Shown: positions 23,075 through 36,100 of the stretch, one piece after another
Layout: each line of letters starts with the position of its first letter
How positions within the stretch are numbered: position 1 is the stretch's first letter
NCBI GenBank assembly: GCA_004154925.1
Contig: QJNS01000049.1
Location: forward strand, 186,001-250,000
Direction: 5' to 3'
DNA length: 64,000 bases
From: Monosporascus cannonballus
Lineage: Eukaryota > Ascomycota > Sordariomycetes > Xylariales
The notes under the pieces: generated by a model
The model's input: only the letters and a program-made list of their open reading frames with translations
Database searches by the model: none
What the model was told of the DNA's origin: nothing
Position numbers and translations under genes: made by a program

Positions 23075-25218
23075 ATAACTATATCCCATTTTTCTTATAA
23101 CGGCTTTACCGCATTATTATTAGAAAAATTACAACCGTTATTAAGCAGGCTTTTTATATATTTATAACCGCCTTTTTAAGAGGTTTTTAAATTCTTTATC
23201 GAATTATTCTTTTTACGTAATATAGGCGCAATAACGTTATCTACAAAACGGATGATATGGTATTTCGCCTTATATATAATATTATTATATTTTATTTAAG
23301 GCTTTCCCAAAATAAAAAAAATAACATAAATCTTTAATTATATATCTATAAATTTGTTTTAAACGGCTATTCAAATTTACGTTAATATAAATAATTTTTC
23401 GGATTACGGTTATTATGAATTCGATATTTTTCGCTAATTTTAATTGATAAAATATAATAAATATACATTATAACTTTAAACAGCAAATTAACCGTTAATT
23501 AAATATAAAATAATAAATATATTTATTATTAATTTAGATGTTTATATACATAATATTATAAATTAAAATATTTAAAATAAAAAATATTATTTAATTTATT
23601 ATTAACTTTTTGTAATTTTCTTTTATTACGTCCTTGTTTTATTAATAACTTTTAATAAAAGTTATTTTTTTAAACTTTTATTATCTAAATCGTTATTTTC
23701 GTTAACAGCATTCCGTAAACTTATTACCATAATTTCCGTCCTAATCGGCCGCAACCGTTTTGCGGATTTATATTTAAGGTATTCCTAATTTAAATAACTT
23801 ATAATAACGTAACGGAAATATCACTTTTTCCGTTTCCGAACTTTAACTTTATTATTGAAAAATCGTTTCGCATAAAACCAATTATTTAAGCTTTATTTCG
23901 AATTACCGCTGGATCGATTTTTTAAACGATTTTATTATTAATTTATAAATTTAAAAATTAACGTAATTAATTACATAACGTGCGTTATAAATATATCTTT
24001 TTAAATATTTATTATTTAAGCGGGTTTATTAATTTAAACGACGTATTATTATTAATTAACTATTTTAGTTTTTTATTAAAATACCAAATTATTACTTTTT
24101 TTATTTATATAATAATTAAAGAAAACCTTTAAATAATTAAATACCTTTTTTGCATTATGTACCTAATAGTTATAATCGTTATAAAACATATTTTTCGCAT
24201 TTAACGCATTACGGAATTACATATTAATACTGGCCTTTAAGAAAACCATTTTAATTATTAAAGATTATGTTAAACCTTTATATTTAACTAATTTAAGCTT
24301 AAAATGTACTAAATAATTTTAAAATTATTAATTATTATTTTACTTTATACATTATAATTATTTTTTCATATAAAAAGGGAAATAATTAACGTCAAAATCC
24401 TTTCATAATTTTCTTATTTGAAACTAATAATTAAATCGTAATTATTTTTCGATAAATATAAATATTATACTACTTAGGCAAATTATTACAAAAAACCGGA
24501 AATAAACCAGTTTTCTTTTATTTTTATAAGGAATATAACAAGAAACGAGCAAAACATTTTTTATTTCCCGTTTTATAAAAGCTATTTTTTAAGCTTACGA
24601 TTCGTTTTTATAAACGCGTTATTAAACGGCAAATTTACTCTAAGTTCTTAACAAAACGGATCTTATTTTATAAAATCTTTTTTTTCTTTTATTCTTGTAA
24701 AAAATATCTTTTAATTTTTATCATCAAATTAAGCAAATTATTTATCGTTTTATTACGGTTAAAAACTAATTTAATAAAATCTTATTGTTATATGTTAAAT
24801 TTTTAAAATATATTTACGAATAATTAATGCTATATATTTTCCTTGATGGCTCTGGATAAGATTAATACCGTAAGTTCGCCTATAATATCGTCGGTTATGT
24901 TATTTCGGAACTATTTCGCTATACACCTTTTTTGGTTTATTTTCCGTAACTAGGGTATTTTTAGAAAATATTTCACTTTATTTAATTTCCGAGAAGTTAT
25001 AATAAATTGTAACCTTAAATATATATAACGGGTACAATACGTAAATTAAATAAAAGTATGGCTTAATAAAAATTTATATTTAAGGTAAAAAGGGAAGGGA
25101 AAAAACAGGTAGCTACTAGCAAAGTAACTGCTCCCTATATATATATGGGTAAGTTCGGGCTAAGAAGTTCGCTCTGTAAGCCCGAGCTGCCCCATAGGCT
25201 TTAGCCTGTAACAATTAA

Positions 25219-25744
25219 TTTATTTTCAAATTACGGAATATATTATTATTATTAATTATATTATTTCTTATTATATAAAGCTTTTAAAATATTTTACTAC
25301 ATAAATTAAATATTACTAAATTTTAATTAAATAATAACTTATTATAAATTATTAGTTATAATATTATTAATTTTATATATATAATTTATTTTTAAATATT
25401 TATAAAATAAGGAAGTAATACAAAAAGATTTTATATTATATTATATATATATAATCTGTAAATTATAAAATTATATAAAGTTTTTATAATTTTAAATAAT
25501 GGTTCAAATTTTATTATTACAATATAAGTTTTGAATTATGATTTATTTTTATATATAATAAATACTTAAAAAACTTTAAAAAAAATAAAGAAAAATAAAA
25601 AGAAATCTTAGTTAATTAGTTACTTTAGTAAATTACTTGAACAAAACTAAGTAAAAAGAAATTAATAACTAATTCAAAAAATTAATTTAGTTAAGTTACT
25701 AAATTACAGTAATTTACTAATATTAAAAGCTAAAAACTAATTTC
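25219..25744. other. AT-rich spacer without recognisable gene
   Basis: Almost pure A/T with runs of TATATA. No conserved motif or repeat partner was found. It ends sharply at about 25745, where GC-rich host sequence begins. Confidence 0.6.
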
Positions 25745-26470
25745 ACAGCCCTGCTTACATGCCCAGCCTGGATTCGGCCAATCACAACAACGCGAAGGTC
25801 TATCCGTTCGGAAGACGGACCGGCCCGCTGAGCGGGAATCCCGTAAAGTGGTGCATGTATCAATGCACACCCCCTCGCTCTGCACCTACGCCACCACAGG
25901 CAGGGTCACCACAGGCAGGGTCACCACAGGCAGGGTCACCCCTGGCAGGGCGATTGGTCTTGGTAAAGTCCCGAGCGATGCCCTTAACTTTTGCATAAAG
26001 TCTCAACGGCCCCCCTGAGACTGGCGGCGTCCTGCTTGCTGCCAAAGCCCACAGGAACCCTCATCAATTCTCAGTCTCCTCATCACTTGCGGTTCTCGAG
26101 ATACTCCAAAGACTAACCCTGATCTTACGATCACTCCACGGCAACCCCTAGCTTCAAGACTTGGAGTGACGGTGCGTCTACTAGATATTGTGTGGCAGCT
26201 AGCTTCCCATTTGGCGGTAATGTCATTACTGGGACGGCAGCTGCAGGTGTTAGCAATCCTCTTTTGCTTCCTGTCCTATCTCCCGCCCACCTGCGTTACA
26301 GGGAAATAAGCTTCCGCTAAGACGCATCGCGACCAAGCCATGCGGCTCGCGTGCTTAGTTTCCGGAAGGCCCTTATCCCGTCTAACGGTGCAGCTTAGTC
26401 ACAGCGATTCATCCATCAACGGAGCCATATTCAGCATCTCATTGGCAGAATTTTCATTTATTACGTCAAT
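25745..26470. other. Start of GC-rich host island, no recognised gene
   Basis: Ordinary composition. Short overlapping frames on both strands (25759-25998, 25860-26045) cover the minisatellite at 25894-25953 and look non-coding. It may hold the 5' region of the membrane-protein pseudogene downstream. Confidence 0.45.
25894..25953. repeat. 15-bp minisatellite, about four copies
   Basis: The unit ACAGGCAGGGTCACC is repeated in tandem, the first three copies nearly exact and the last changed to CCCTGGCAGGG. In one frame it would encode QAGSP repeats, but no gene context supports translation. Confidence 0.85.
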
Positions 26471-26489
26471 CCCCAACCAACGTGCAGAA

Positions 26490-27426
26490 CGGGGGACCAT
26501 TGACCTTCCAATTCTCCTCTGCTTGCCTCTCATGGCTGGCAAACCCCATCTCAACAACAACGCCAGCAGACCTTCAGGACATCGGGCAAATGCAGCCGTT
26601 AGCGCAGGATACGGGCTCTCAGTCTCAGAGCGTTCCCGCTCCGTTGTTATGAAACGCTCAAAGATATACACCATGCGGAACGAATGAGTATCCGAAGTAC
26701 TACCTGCTCCGCATTTATCTTCCTATCTGCGCTGCCGCCATCATCGGCACCTGTTACCTGTCAGAAAGGCCCTTGCTCCAGACCGCCTACGGCTCTGCGT
26801 ACCGCCGGCTCAGCGTCGCGGACCAGACTTTTGCGTCTTCGCCGAACTAATACGCGAGGTACTCCTCGCTGGCCCGGACGGCTTCAAAATTCTCTTGAGA
26901 GTAGGCGATAAAGTCAACACCGGCGACGCGTTGCTCGTGGGTATCAGCTATACTGCCCATATTACACCCGGGAGCCATGGTACCACGCCAGTCAAGCGAC
27001 CTACGCCTACATCCTCCATCACGTCGTCTTGCTCGTCGTGGCCCAGCTCGGCACGGCGCTTTTTGCACACCCGAGACGAGCCCGGAGGCCACCATCGAGT
27101 TCTATATGTGCCTGGTCTGGGGCGCTTTCGACATGGTGTCCGAGCTGCCGGTGCACCTGGGCATGATACTCTATCGGACTTTACCCGGCAGCCGTCGCGG
27201 ACCGGTCCCTGGATATTTGTTATTCTGTATAGTGTGGTGCCTGTACTGCATGGCGGCTGAAATTGGCGTCAGTGCATACCTGGTCAAGAGCTCGTGGAGC
27301 CGGCGGGAATCGAGATTTCAAATCGCGATGCCCATCATCCTGCCGATCTGGTATCCTGCGCAGCGCATCGCGGCGTGGCAGATATTCGGCCTTGCAACGG
27401 CGGAAAGGAACAGGAACTGGAAATAG
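26490..27426 (+). pseudogene. Multi-pass membrane protein pseudogene, family not recognised
   Basis: Coding-like sequence scattered over all three plus frames. It starts with a polar segment (DLQDIGQMQPLAQDTG), a TGA at about 26650, then YYLLRIYLPICAAAIIG (about 26695-26750). After a frame change comes ELIREVLLAGPDGFKILLRV (about 26845-26905); after another, YAYILHHVVLLVVAQLG (27004-27060); after a third, the open stretch from about 27085 to the TAG at 27424-27426 with hydrophobic segments FYMCLVWGAFDMVSELPVHL, GYLLFCIVWCLYCMAAEIGV and IAMPIILPIWYPAQRIAAWQ. At least five membrane segments are likely. Junctions lack good splice sites, so frameshifts are the simplest reading, though short introns or assembly errors are not excluded. 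I cannot assign a function. Confidence 0.6.
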
Positions 27427-27576
27427 AAGGGACTTTATAGGCATCTTAAACGCAGAGAGGGGGCTACATATGGCTGGGAACACGTCGAGAACAAAGTACT
27501 AATGATGTGACAGTTAAGCTGATCGGTAGATAAGGTAACATAAAGTGTGGGAAGTGATAATTATCTGATTAAAATT

Positions 27577-30178
27577 TTACCTCAGCTAGCTCAGGCCTCA
27601 CTGGCTCGTTTTCCCACTTTCTTCAAAGTCACTCAAGTACCGCTCCATAACACTAAATATTAACCAATCAAATCCCAAATCCCCGTAACGAACTAACGAG
27701 GCCTAAGTTATAATTATGCGAAAAAAGGTTTTGTTTTATAAATTTATTTTTTTAAAAAAACAAAAATCGGATAAATTTAATAATAATATATTTTTATAAT
27801 TATATATATATATATATATTATTACTTTAATTATGGTATATTATTAATATTACAATAATCCTAATTAAAACTTATTTATTATTTTTAAATTTTAACGTAT
27901 TTAATAATTATAACTTAATTTTATCATATTTGTTTTAAAATATAATGAATTCGAATTTTCATAATTTTAGTACGTAAGCCCAGAAAAATAAAATATATAT
28001 ATACGTATTTTAATATTTTGGCCGAAATAACAGACGAATATAAAATTCGAAAATTTTATTTATAATTAAAATTTATATAATAATAATTAAATATTTAATT
28101 AATATATGAAAAAATAATTACATAATAAATTAATAATATACGAAAATTAACAAAATTCTATAACTTTTATTAATTAAAACTTTATTATTTACAAATATTA
28201 TAGTATATTATATAGGAAACTTATAACTTTCGTAAAAAGGCGTGGATTTTGTTATCCGCTAAAAAAAATTATTATTCGGAATTAACTTAATTTGTGCCAT
28301 TTTGGATAAAAATTAACGTTTTGTAAAAACCCTTATTTTTAATTAATTTAAGCTTTTAAATTAAGTATTTAAATTTTAAAAAATAACAATTATATAATAA
28401 AAAACGGAAAATGAAACGGTTTCGTAATAATAACGATTCGGATATTTTAATATATTTTTTATTTATTTTAATTATTATGGTTAAGATAATTTCCAATATT
28501 AACGGCAGTTGCCTGCTTTCTTTACTGAGCAGATTTCTATTATTCTTAGGTATTTCGGAATTATAAAACTTAATAATTTCTTTTATAACCTTCGATAAAT
28601 ATCCCCGGTTTACTATAGTCTTAATTAGATAATTATAAATATCTATAGTGTTCACCTTCTTATTAATATAGATAATAATTTTGATAATAAAACGTAAGTT
28701 ATTAAACTAAATTAAAAAGATATTATTTAATGGCCTAAATACATTAATTATTAAAAAGTTTAAATATCTTTAATTCGAATATTGACTTTTAGATGCAAGG
28801 AAAATAATAATAACGATTTCGGAATAATTAATATTAAAATATCGAATTTCCGCCTTATAATTATATTTAGTTAAACGGCCGATTTAATAAAAGTTGCTAT
28901 ATTTCGTAATTTTTTAATAATATTATGAGTAATTATAAAATATATAAATTAATATATATAAGCAAAAAATTAAAATACAAATTACGGATATTAATATATT
29001 TAGGCGGGAAGTTATTTTATTCCGATAATAAATATATTTCGTTAATAATAATTAAATTATATCGTTTTTCGAAAAGAAAATTTAATATAATAATTTATAA
29101 TTAATTGTTCGATATGTATTCAGAATTAAAAATAATATGGTTATACCGTTCGGTAATTATGCTGTCGAATATATTTAGGTTAAATATTTTCGTATTTACG
29201 GATATTTAAATAAAAGTAAAATATAAAATTATTAATATAAAAATTTGTTATGTTTTCGTTAATTTAGTAAATAATATAATTTAGATAATAATTGAATCGG
29301 TTATTAAAAAAATAAATAATTAAGAATTTCTCGAAACTTATTTTAATATCGAAAAAAATATTAAACTTTTCGAAAACCAAATTATATATTATATTATATT
29401 TTTTTTCGGAAAATACGACCTTATTTATTAAATATAATGCCTAATATAAAGCGAATAAACCGACGGCATAAAGTTTCTATAAGGTTATTAACCGTATACA
29501 TAACGTTAATATATAGGTTAATTATGTTTATATCGGCAAAAAACCGGTAAAAATATCGGATAAAAATAAACGTTTCGTTTTAAAAGATTAAGTACTTAAA
29601 GATTGAAAATATTTACTTTAAATTTTTAAATATATTATCCGTATTTAGCTAATTAGGAAAAAGATATGTTTCGGAGTTTATTACGGGCGATTTTAAGCCC
29701 TATATATTATTATTTTGGCTTATAAGATTATGTTATTATTATGTTGACTTAAGGAAGGTACGAAATCATAATATTCGAAAAACGGAATTTTTAATTATTT
29801 ATTTGAATTTGTAATAATACCTTAATTTTGATTAAAATTAAAATTATACTAACAAATAAAGACTTTAATTTTATATTAACTTTTTGTAATTACAAAGAAA
29901 AGTAACGTTAATTTTAAATCATATTTAAAGAATTTATTTTGATAATTTCTAAAAATTTGTATTAAAGTACGAAAAACGGAACGAAAAAATTACAACTTGT
30001 TATTAGGTTTTATTTTAATGGTTTTTTTGTTTTTATGAAAATAATTTTTAAAGTGGTTTAATTAATATATTGGGCCCCTGACAAATATTTCTTAATTAAA
30101 GCTATAGCTATAGCTACGGCTACTGCGCCGCAGGCGCAGCTACAACCTCCAAAATGGGGTCCTGATTACGATGAGGCA
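27577..30178. mobile_element. 2.6-kb insertion in the copia LTR, probably a DNA transposon
   Basis: Bounded by 9-bp repeats ATTAAAATT (27568-27576 and 30179-30187). The intact LTR copy at 36980 has this site once (as ATTAGAATT). Termini share CCTCA-6 nt-TCAGG in inverted orientation (27580 side and 30157-30176 side), a weak terminal inverted repeat. The left 150 bp is GC-richer and matches 46257 onward. A 9-bp duplication suits Mutator-like elements (or hAT if read as 8). Coding sequence is erased; a 99-codon minus frame at 28356-28655 is the longest left and unrecognised. Confidence 0.7.
30100..30178. repeat. Short tandem and hairpin terminus of the 2.6-kb insertion
   Basis: GCTATA repeats run into GCTACGGCTACTG, then a perfect stem CTGCGCC-GCA-GGCGCAG at about 30123-30139. 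This non-RIPed GC-rich end is the right terminus of the insertion. Confidence 0.6.
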
Positions 30179-30187
30179 ATTAAAATT

Positions 30188-30304
30188 GAGCTCTAGGGAG
30201 CGGTGGCTAGAAAGCTCTCTATATACTGTGGGCGCGCCGGAATAAGGTTCTTCCGGAATGCTAGGAGCTTAATAACTAATATAAATACCCCTTATTTTAC
30301 GATA
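30188..30304 (-). repeat. Remainder of left (3') copia LTR
   Basis: Matches 37052-37167 of the right LTR: GAGCTCTAGGGAGCGGTGGC, the CTCTCTATATACTGTGG block and the GGCGCGCCGGAATAAGG block. Its inner end is RIP-mutated (TTACGATA against CCACGACA). Confidence 0.9.
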
Positions 30305-30849
30305 TACCCCCCAGATAAAAACGAGGTACTCTCTTAAACTTATTTGTCGTAATTTTCATAATTTCTAAATAATCGTAATAATAAAAGAAATAACGTAATT
30401 AATTAATTTCAGTAATAAACAAATAAGCCGTATATATATTAAGTATGTAAGAGAAAATTATTATTATACTTTTTTTCCTTTATTATCGCGATAATAATAA
30501 GTATCATAATAATAAGTTTACGTTTTGCGTTTTATATATTTATTTTTCTGTTAATTTTGCATTTTAAACGTTTTTCTTTTTTTTCGGTTTCCATAATAAT
30601 TTTATAAATACCCTAAATTAGGGAAAAATAATCGTGATATTAACGTTTAATGCAAAATTATTATTATTATTATTATTATTATTAAGTATTTTTTATTCCT
30701 TACATATACGTTATATACGTTATAAATTATCAAATATATTAATTATTAATTATAATTATTCTTATTATTATTAATATAAATTTGTTTTATTTTTCGTATT
30801 TTTACGTAAATTTATTTATAATAATTATAATAAAATATTTTGTTATACT

Positions 30850-31115
30850 TTTACCGCATAATTCGCGGCCGCTGCCCGTATTTGCAAAACGCGCCGTCCG
30901 CGTATCGGCGCCGCCGTTACAATAGCCGACGCCGACGCCGCCGTAACAGTTATATTCGTACTTACTTCCGCGCCCGCGCTTACGCCTATTACGCCCGTAC
31001 CCGTTCTTACCGTACTTATCCCTTTTACGCCGCCCGTTTCGCCCGTACCTGTCATATTAATAGCCAATCGCCAACGTATACGTCCGGCGTGTAACGCGTG
31101 CCGCGCCGAACTTTA
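30850..31115. other. CpG-rich, CpA-poor patch inside the copia element
   Basis: Strong GC island (GCGGCCGC, repeated GCCGACGCCG) surrounded by AT-rich sequence, about 550 bp inside the left LTR. C occurs mostly before G or C, with few CA or TG. Long frames exist on both strands only because the patch lacks T/A; they show no motif. Probably a low-complexity part of the element's 3' region that offered few CpA targets. Confidence 0.55.
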
Positions 31116-32649
31116 TTTGGGATATTTACATTCCGCGTTTAGGGACAAAAACATTGGCAAATATTTCGACGTTACCGTAAATAATCGCTACTAGCGTTAT
31201 ATCTCGAGGCATACTTATATTTCGATATACGTACTTTTTTGATCTCCGGGCTTTTTTTTCTTTATTAATTGCTAATCAACCTTATTTTCGCTTAATTATT
31301 TGCCGTACACCTAATAACGGTTTTCGTATTTATTATTAATTCCGTTATAAATTCTTTTTTATTTACTCTACTTTCTCTTATTCGTATTTTTTAAAGAAAA
31401 TGCTAATTATATAGTAAAAATTCCACCGTTTATGTACGACCGTACGCACCTTTTTCAAAAAAAAACAAAAATAATTATAAAAGCAGAAAAACCAATAGCC
31501 GGTACCTATACTTACGGGCGCGGTTACCGTACGTACGCGCATATTTACCTTAGTTAGAAAAATCGTAAACCTGCTATTAAATTAATAATAATAATAATAT
31601 TATTATTATTTTCAAAAAAGCCTCGTCCGGAAAATCTGAGGCCTAATAAGATTATATATTTTATTATTTTTATTATTACGATTTTCCAATAATATCTGCC
31701 GTAAATCTTTCAAATTAAAAATAACTTAAAATATTTAAATTATTACTCCAAATACATTTTTATTAATTTATTAATACATATTTAATTTATAAGTAAATAG
31801 GTTATATTAAATAAATTTTTGTTTTATTTTCAACATATTTATATATTTTAAATATTAACGTAACATAACTTAACAATAATTCTTTTTATTTTTCTTAATT
31901 ATAAACTTAATCATTTATTAATTATCGAAAACAATATTTCTAATTTCGCCTAGCTTTAACGTAAAATTACGAAATAAATGCTTAAAAACTACCGTCTTTT
32001 TAGCTATACACTTTAACGCAAATAATTTAATTTTAATCGTAAAAACTATTACCGTTCTTTAACGAACAATTTTAAATAGAACCCGTCCTTTAAAAAATCT
32101 TATAATATAACTTTAGGAAAATCGCCGTATTTCGGGACTATTAATAAATAATACGTTTTTAACAATTATAAGAATTTAAGCTTCTTTATTTACACCTTCA
32201 AATACGATCCTTAAAAAACATATATAATAAAAGTAACGGATTACCTTATTAATTATTACAATATATTTAATTAACGGATTAATCAAAAACTTTAATAATA
32301 AAGATATGGCGAAAATTACGTTTAGGGGAATTATTATTACTGTACATAAAATAAAACTAACGAATTCCTAATAACTTTTTATTTACTTTTTCGGAAATTA
32401 TTCCGGCATTAAAAATACGTTTTTTATCCTTAAGGGAATTAAAGAAATATAAACGTTATTTGTTAACCCAAAACGAATAATAATTTTTTCGATATATAAA
32501 TTATACGCCAAAATAACCTTCCTTTTTAATTTATCGCGGATTACCCGAATACTTAAAAACCAGCTTATTTTTCTTTAATCCTTAAGATCGTACAATTCTT
32601 TTAATTTTAAAACTATTTTATCGGTTTTATTTTAATAATTTCGATAATG

Positions 32650-33115
32650 AAAAAACAATAAATCGTCTATAAAAAATATAATAATAAACGTACGTTATTT
32701 GCTATAAAACATGCATAACTTTGTTAAAGATAATATAAGTCTTAATATTTATAACGTAATAAAAAGTTCGCGGTATTATAACAAAGGTAAATCTTTTAAT
32801 CCGTATAAAGCTTACTTAAATTTTGCATATATTCCGCTTTTTTCAAAGCCGTTTAAAAAAATACAAATTACTAAGGCCTGCCTTATAAGCAAAACGTTTA
32901 AAAAAAACTTATATTACGTCAAATTAATGAACTTCAAGGTTAAATTCAGCTATTATAGCTATAGCGGTTCGAAAGACTTTAACTGCAAGCATAACAACAT
33001 ATATGCTAATAATTGAATCGGTTTCTTGAAAATTACCGCGTACGTAAATACGTAATTTGTAACGTTCCAATTATTTATCTTTATCGAATTTATATATAAA
33101 TACCTACTTTAAAGA
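32650..33115 (-). pseudogene. Copia-type reverse transcriptase fragment
   Basis: The minus strand reads VFIYKFDKDKQLERYKLRIY, VRGNFQETD, then YVVMLAVKVFRTAIAIIAEF and NLEVHQFDV, matching the copia RT start (VFK-K-D--G---+YKARLV-RG--Q, then A-V---R-L-A-AA---L---Q-DV--AF). Downstream, at 32662-32670, FIDDLLF is the YVDDLL catalytic motif. Several stops interrupt. The order places RT on the minus strand, consistent with the LTR and polypurine-tract polarity. The plus frame at 32711-33016 is a shadow. Confidence 0.85.
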
Positions 33116-36100
33116 GATTAACTTAAACTTAGCTTACGTAATCGGAATTTCTTTCCATATTTTACATTTTTTAATCATCTTAATTTCTTTTTAACGTGCT
33201 TTTTAAAGAAATATTTTAAAAGATATTTATCGAAAAGTTTCTAAATTTGAGCAGTTTAATTTCTAGTTAATCTCTATAGATCCTGGATTTGCTTAATATA
33301 ACGCTAAAACGTTTTGCATTTTTTTACAATACTATTATTATAATTATTATACGGAAAATGTATAGTTCTTTATGCCCTTATTTTATTATATATTGCAGTA
33401 ACCAAAACATATAAATAATCTTTTTCTAATTTAGATTTAGGGCTAAATATATTACGTTACTTCTGTAAATTACGGTAACGTTCAATGTATAAACGTTACC
33501 GCTTTCGAGATCGTCAGAATTTTCCCGTTTTCGTAACCTTTTACTTTTACGAATAAGTATTTACAGCTTTTTTGCCTTATTTTCGTTTGCTTTAGGAGTT
33601 CGGCGCGCAAACTTTTATTAATTATCGGACGATTCCTTATTTTTAGGGATCCTAAGGTTATCTCTAAATATTAATGAATTATTCAAATTACCTATAAATT
33701 TAGTTAAATATATTTCCTGAAAAGTTTTATCAGTATTTTTTTGCTTATTGCAATTAATTTACGGATATTTCGACAAATCGATTTTTTCAGTTAATTACTA
33801 AGCTGCGCTCCCTTAAACGTTTCTCTAGGATTCGCTTTTCGGATTAGGAATATTTTTAGGGGTTAAAAATTTACGATCAAATTCAGCCTTGCTTATAAAC
33901 TCTTTTACCTTCGAATTTTAACCCCTTAATTAATTACTTATTAAATCTCTTTATTCAGAATTAGGATTATTTACAGTCTTTAAAGCGTTATGATCGTGAT
34001 ATAAGTTATTTTACGTATTAAGTATTTCGAAAATTATATTTTTAAACAAATATTTAAAAATATATAGCTTATTTGCGAATTTCCAGCTTATAGCTAGGAC
34101 AAACGTTTTTTTTTCTGGCTGATAAAAATCTACTTATTAAATATACTATTATACATAATAATAACTTTTCGAAATTTCGGTACTTATATTCGATAAATAT
34201 TAAAAACTCGGTACTTTACCAAATAACCGATATAAGCTTTTAGCTATACTTTAAATACTGATTTTTTTCCGCTTTTTGTTCTTTTTTTAACGGATACGCT
34301 TGTATGCTATATACGTAAATCCCAGACCAATTTGGCTTAAAATTTACAGTAATCGTATTAATAATAACAAAATCATATTAACAAAAATATTATTTAAACT
34401 CATAAACAAATACCTTATTCGAGATAAGCAAATTATGCTCGTAATTCGGGCTCATATTATATAATTGCGTTACCGCTTTTATTATTTTAGGCTAAAGGTT
34501 TTTTTAAAAAAAATACATTCCTAATATCATTTTGAAAACATTATTACTCTATTCGTTCGTTCGTTCCTATAGATTTTTTAATATAAGGGAAGAATATTTC
34601 CAGTTTAATATCTTTTTCAGTATATCACTTTTAATATTTCGTAAATCCGTTTATTACTATCGTCTTAATATCGTTATCTTATTTCATTTTACAAATAAAA
34701 AACCTATAATATTTACGTACTTAATGCTCGAAATCTCCAATAATCCGGAATGCTTTTTTTTTAAAAAAAAACGGTCGATTATAAAAAAGGCGAAAAACTT
34801 CTTATTATATTCGTTTTCATTATTAGGAGCTATTAAAAGCTATTATAAGCTATAAAATAATCAAAATAATTTTATACAATACGCCAAAAGGGTTTAGGAA
34901 TTTGGCTTAATAGCTTACGTTTCGAAATTATCTAAAAAACGTACGTACGAACATAATCTTCATATTTTAAGCGCAAGATGCCGCCAATAATAAAGTTCTT
35001 AACGTTTTTAACGAATAATTTTAATACTACAAGTTTTAAATGCTTAAACCTAAGGTATTAAAGGTTTTTTGTTCCTATACGAAAACGTAAATTATTCCGG
35101 GATCGTTTTTACGCTTTTATATTTTTTTTACTAATTATTAAAAATATCAAAATACCTACGGAACTTTGCGAAATCACAAATAAAATATTCGAATAACAAA
35201 ATAAGGCTTATATTTAAAAAAAAAGTTAAATTATAAATACTAATAAACTTTACAAAAATAATAATATTATTAATTTTACTTTCTTTAAAAAAAACAATCC
35301 ATGCCGTAATACCAAATCCTGGTCTTATATAGCAAAACTTTTAAAGCAATATTAACCTAAAAACTTTTTATTACTATTGTAGCTTTAAAAATAAAATTAT
35401 ATTTTAGTTTTCTATTATTTTCGAATAACGATTTCTTAATTATTCATTATTTAATATCGGTAATCGGAAAAGATTATTTTTTATTTTTAATATTTATTTC
35501 GTAATATTAAGTACGAAAATACTAAAGACGAACAAATTTCGGCTATTTACTAATTACTTTTCTCCATAATTATTAATTAAGATAAATAATATTAAAATAT
35601 TTTTGCCGAAATTAATAATAATATAAATCCTTATTAATTTAGGTTTAAAAATAACGAAAATCTGGAAATCTAATAGCGTTATAATAATATTGCCGAACTA
35701 AATGTTATTATTAAACGATAATCCTCCTAATTATTTAAAAGTTCTTTTCTATTTAAAGAACTTAAAAAATTTGAAACGGAAATTTCTTTACTGGCTTAAT
35801 TTGAAAAAACGGTTTCGGATTTTCTTTCATTTTATAAAATTGATTTAACCGATTTTATAAATAATTACTCCCGTAATTATGTACCGGAATATATGGCATT
35901 TGCCGGGTTCCCATAAATATTTAATATTTAATATAATAAGATATAGGTATTTTTAACCTTTTTTATTAAATATCTTAAACGGAGAAAAAGCGGGATTAGA
36001 TAATAACGTTACGTTTATTTCAAAAAGTAATTTACCGCTTAAAATTGCGAAAACCTTAAGGGCTTTAATTTCAGCTCTTAATTTATCTTTATAATATAAG

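Larger units (their letters stand above)
19517..25213 (-). mobile_element. Complete gypsy LTR retrotransposon of a second family
   Basis: Length 5697 bp including a 188-bp insertion, flanked by target-site duplication ATTAA (19512-19516 and 25214-25218). LTRs 19517-19706 and 25022-25213 (about 190 bp) start TATGACGGG or TATAACGGG and end GCCTATAATA or GCCTGTAACA. A pyrimidine tract just inside the left LTR (CCCTTTTTTTCGCCC) is the polypurine tract of a minus-sense element. Minus-strand reverse transcriptase is readable at about 22220-22545. The coding region is otherwise destroyed by RIP-type stops. Confidence 0.9.

Noticed and set aside
25894..25953. Candidate CRISPR-like array
   Set aside because: The repeats are contiguous with no spacers; a simple minisatellite in a fungal genome.
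25759..26045. Overlapping frames with QAGSP or CGDPA repeats
   Set aside because: They are translations of the 15-bp minisatellite on both strands; no conserved domain or gene context.
30840..31094. Arg/Tyr-rich plus frame and Ala/Thr-rich minus frame
   Set aside because: Both arise because the GC-rich patch lacks stop codons; no motif, and it lies inside a copia element.
32711..33016. 101-codon plus-strand frame in the copia element
   Set aside because: It lies opposite the minus-strand copia reverse transcriptase, which has recognisable motifs.
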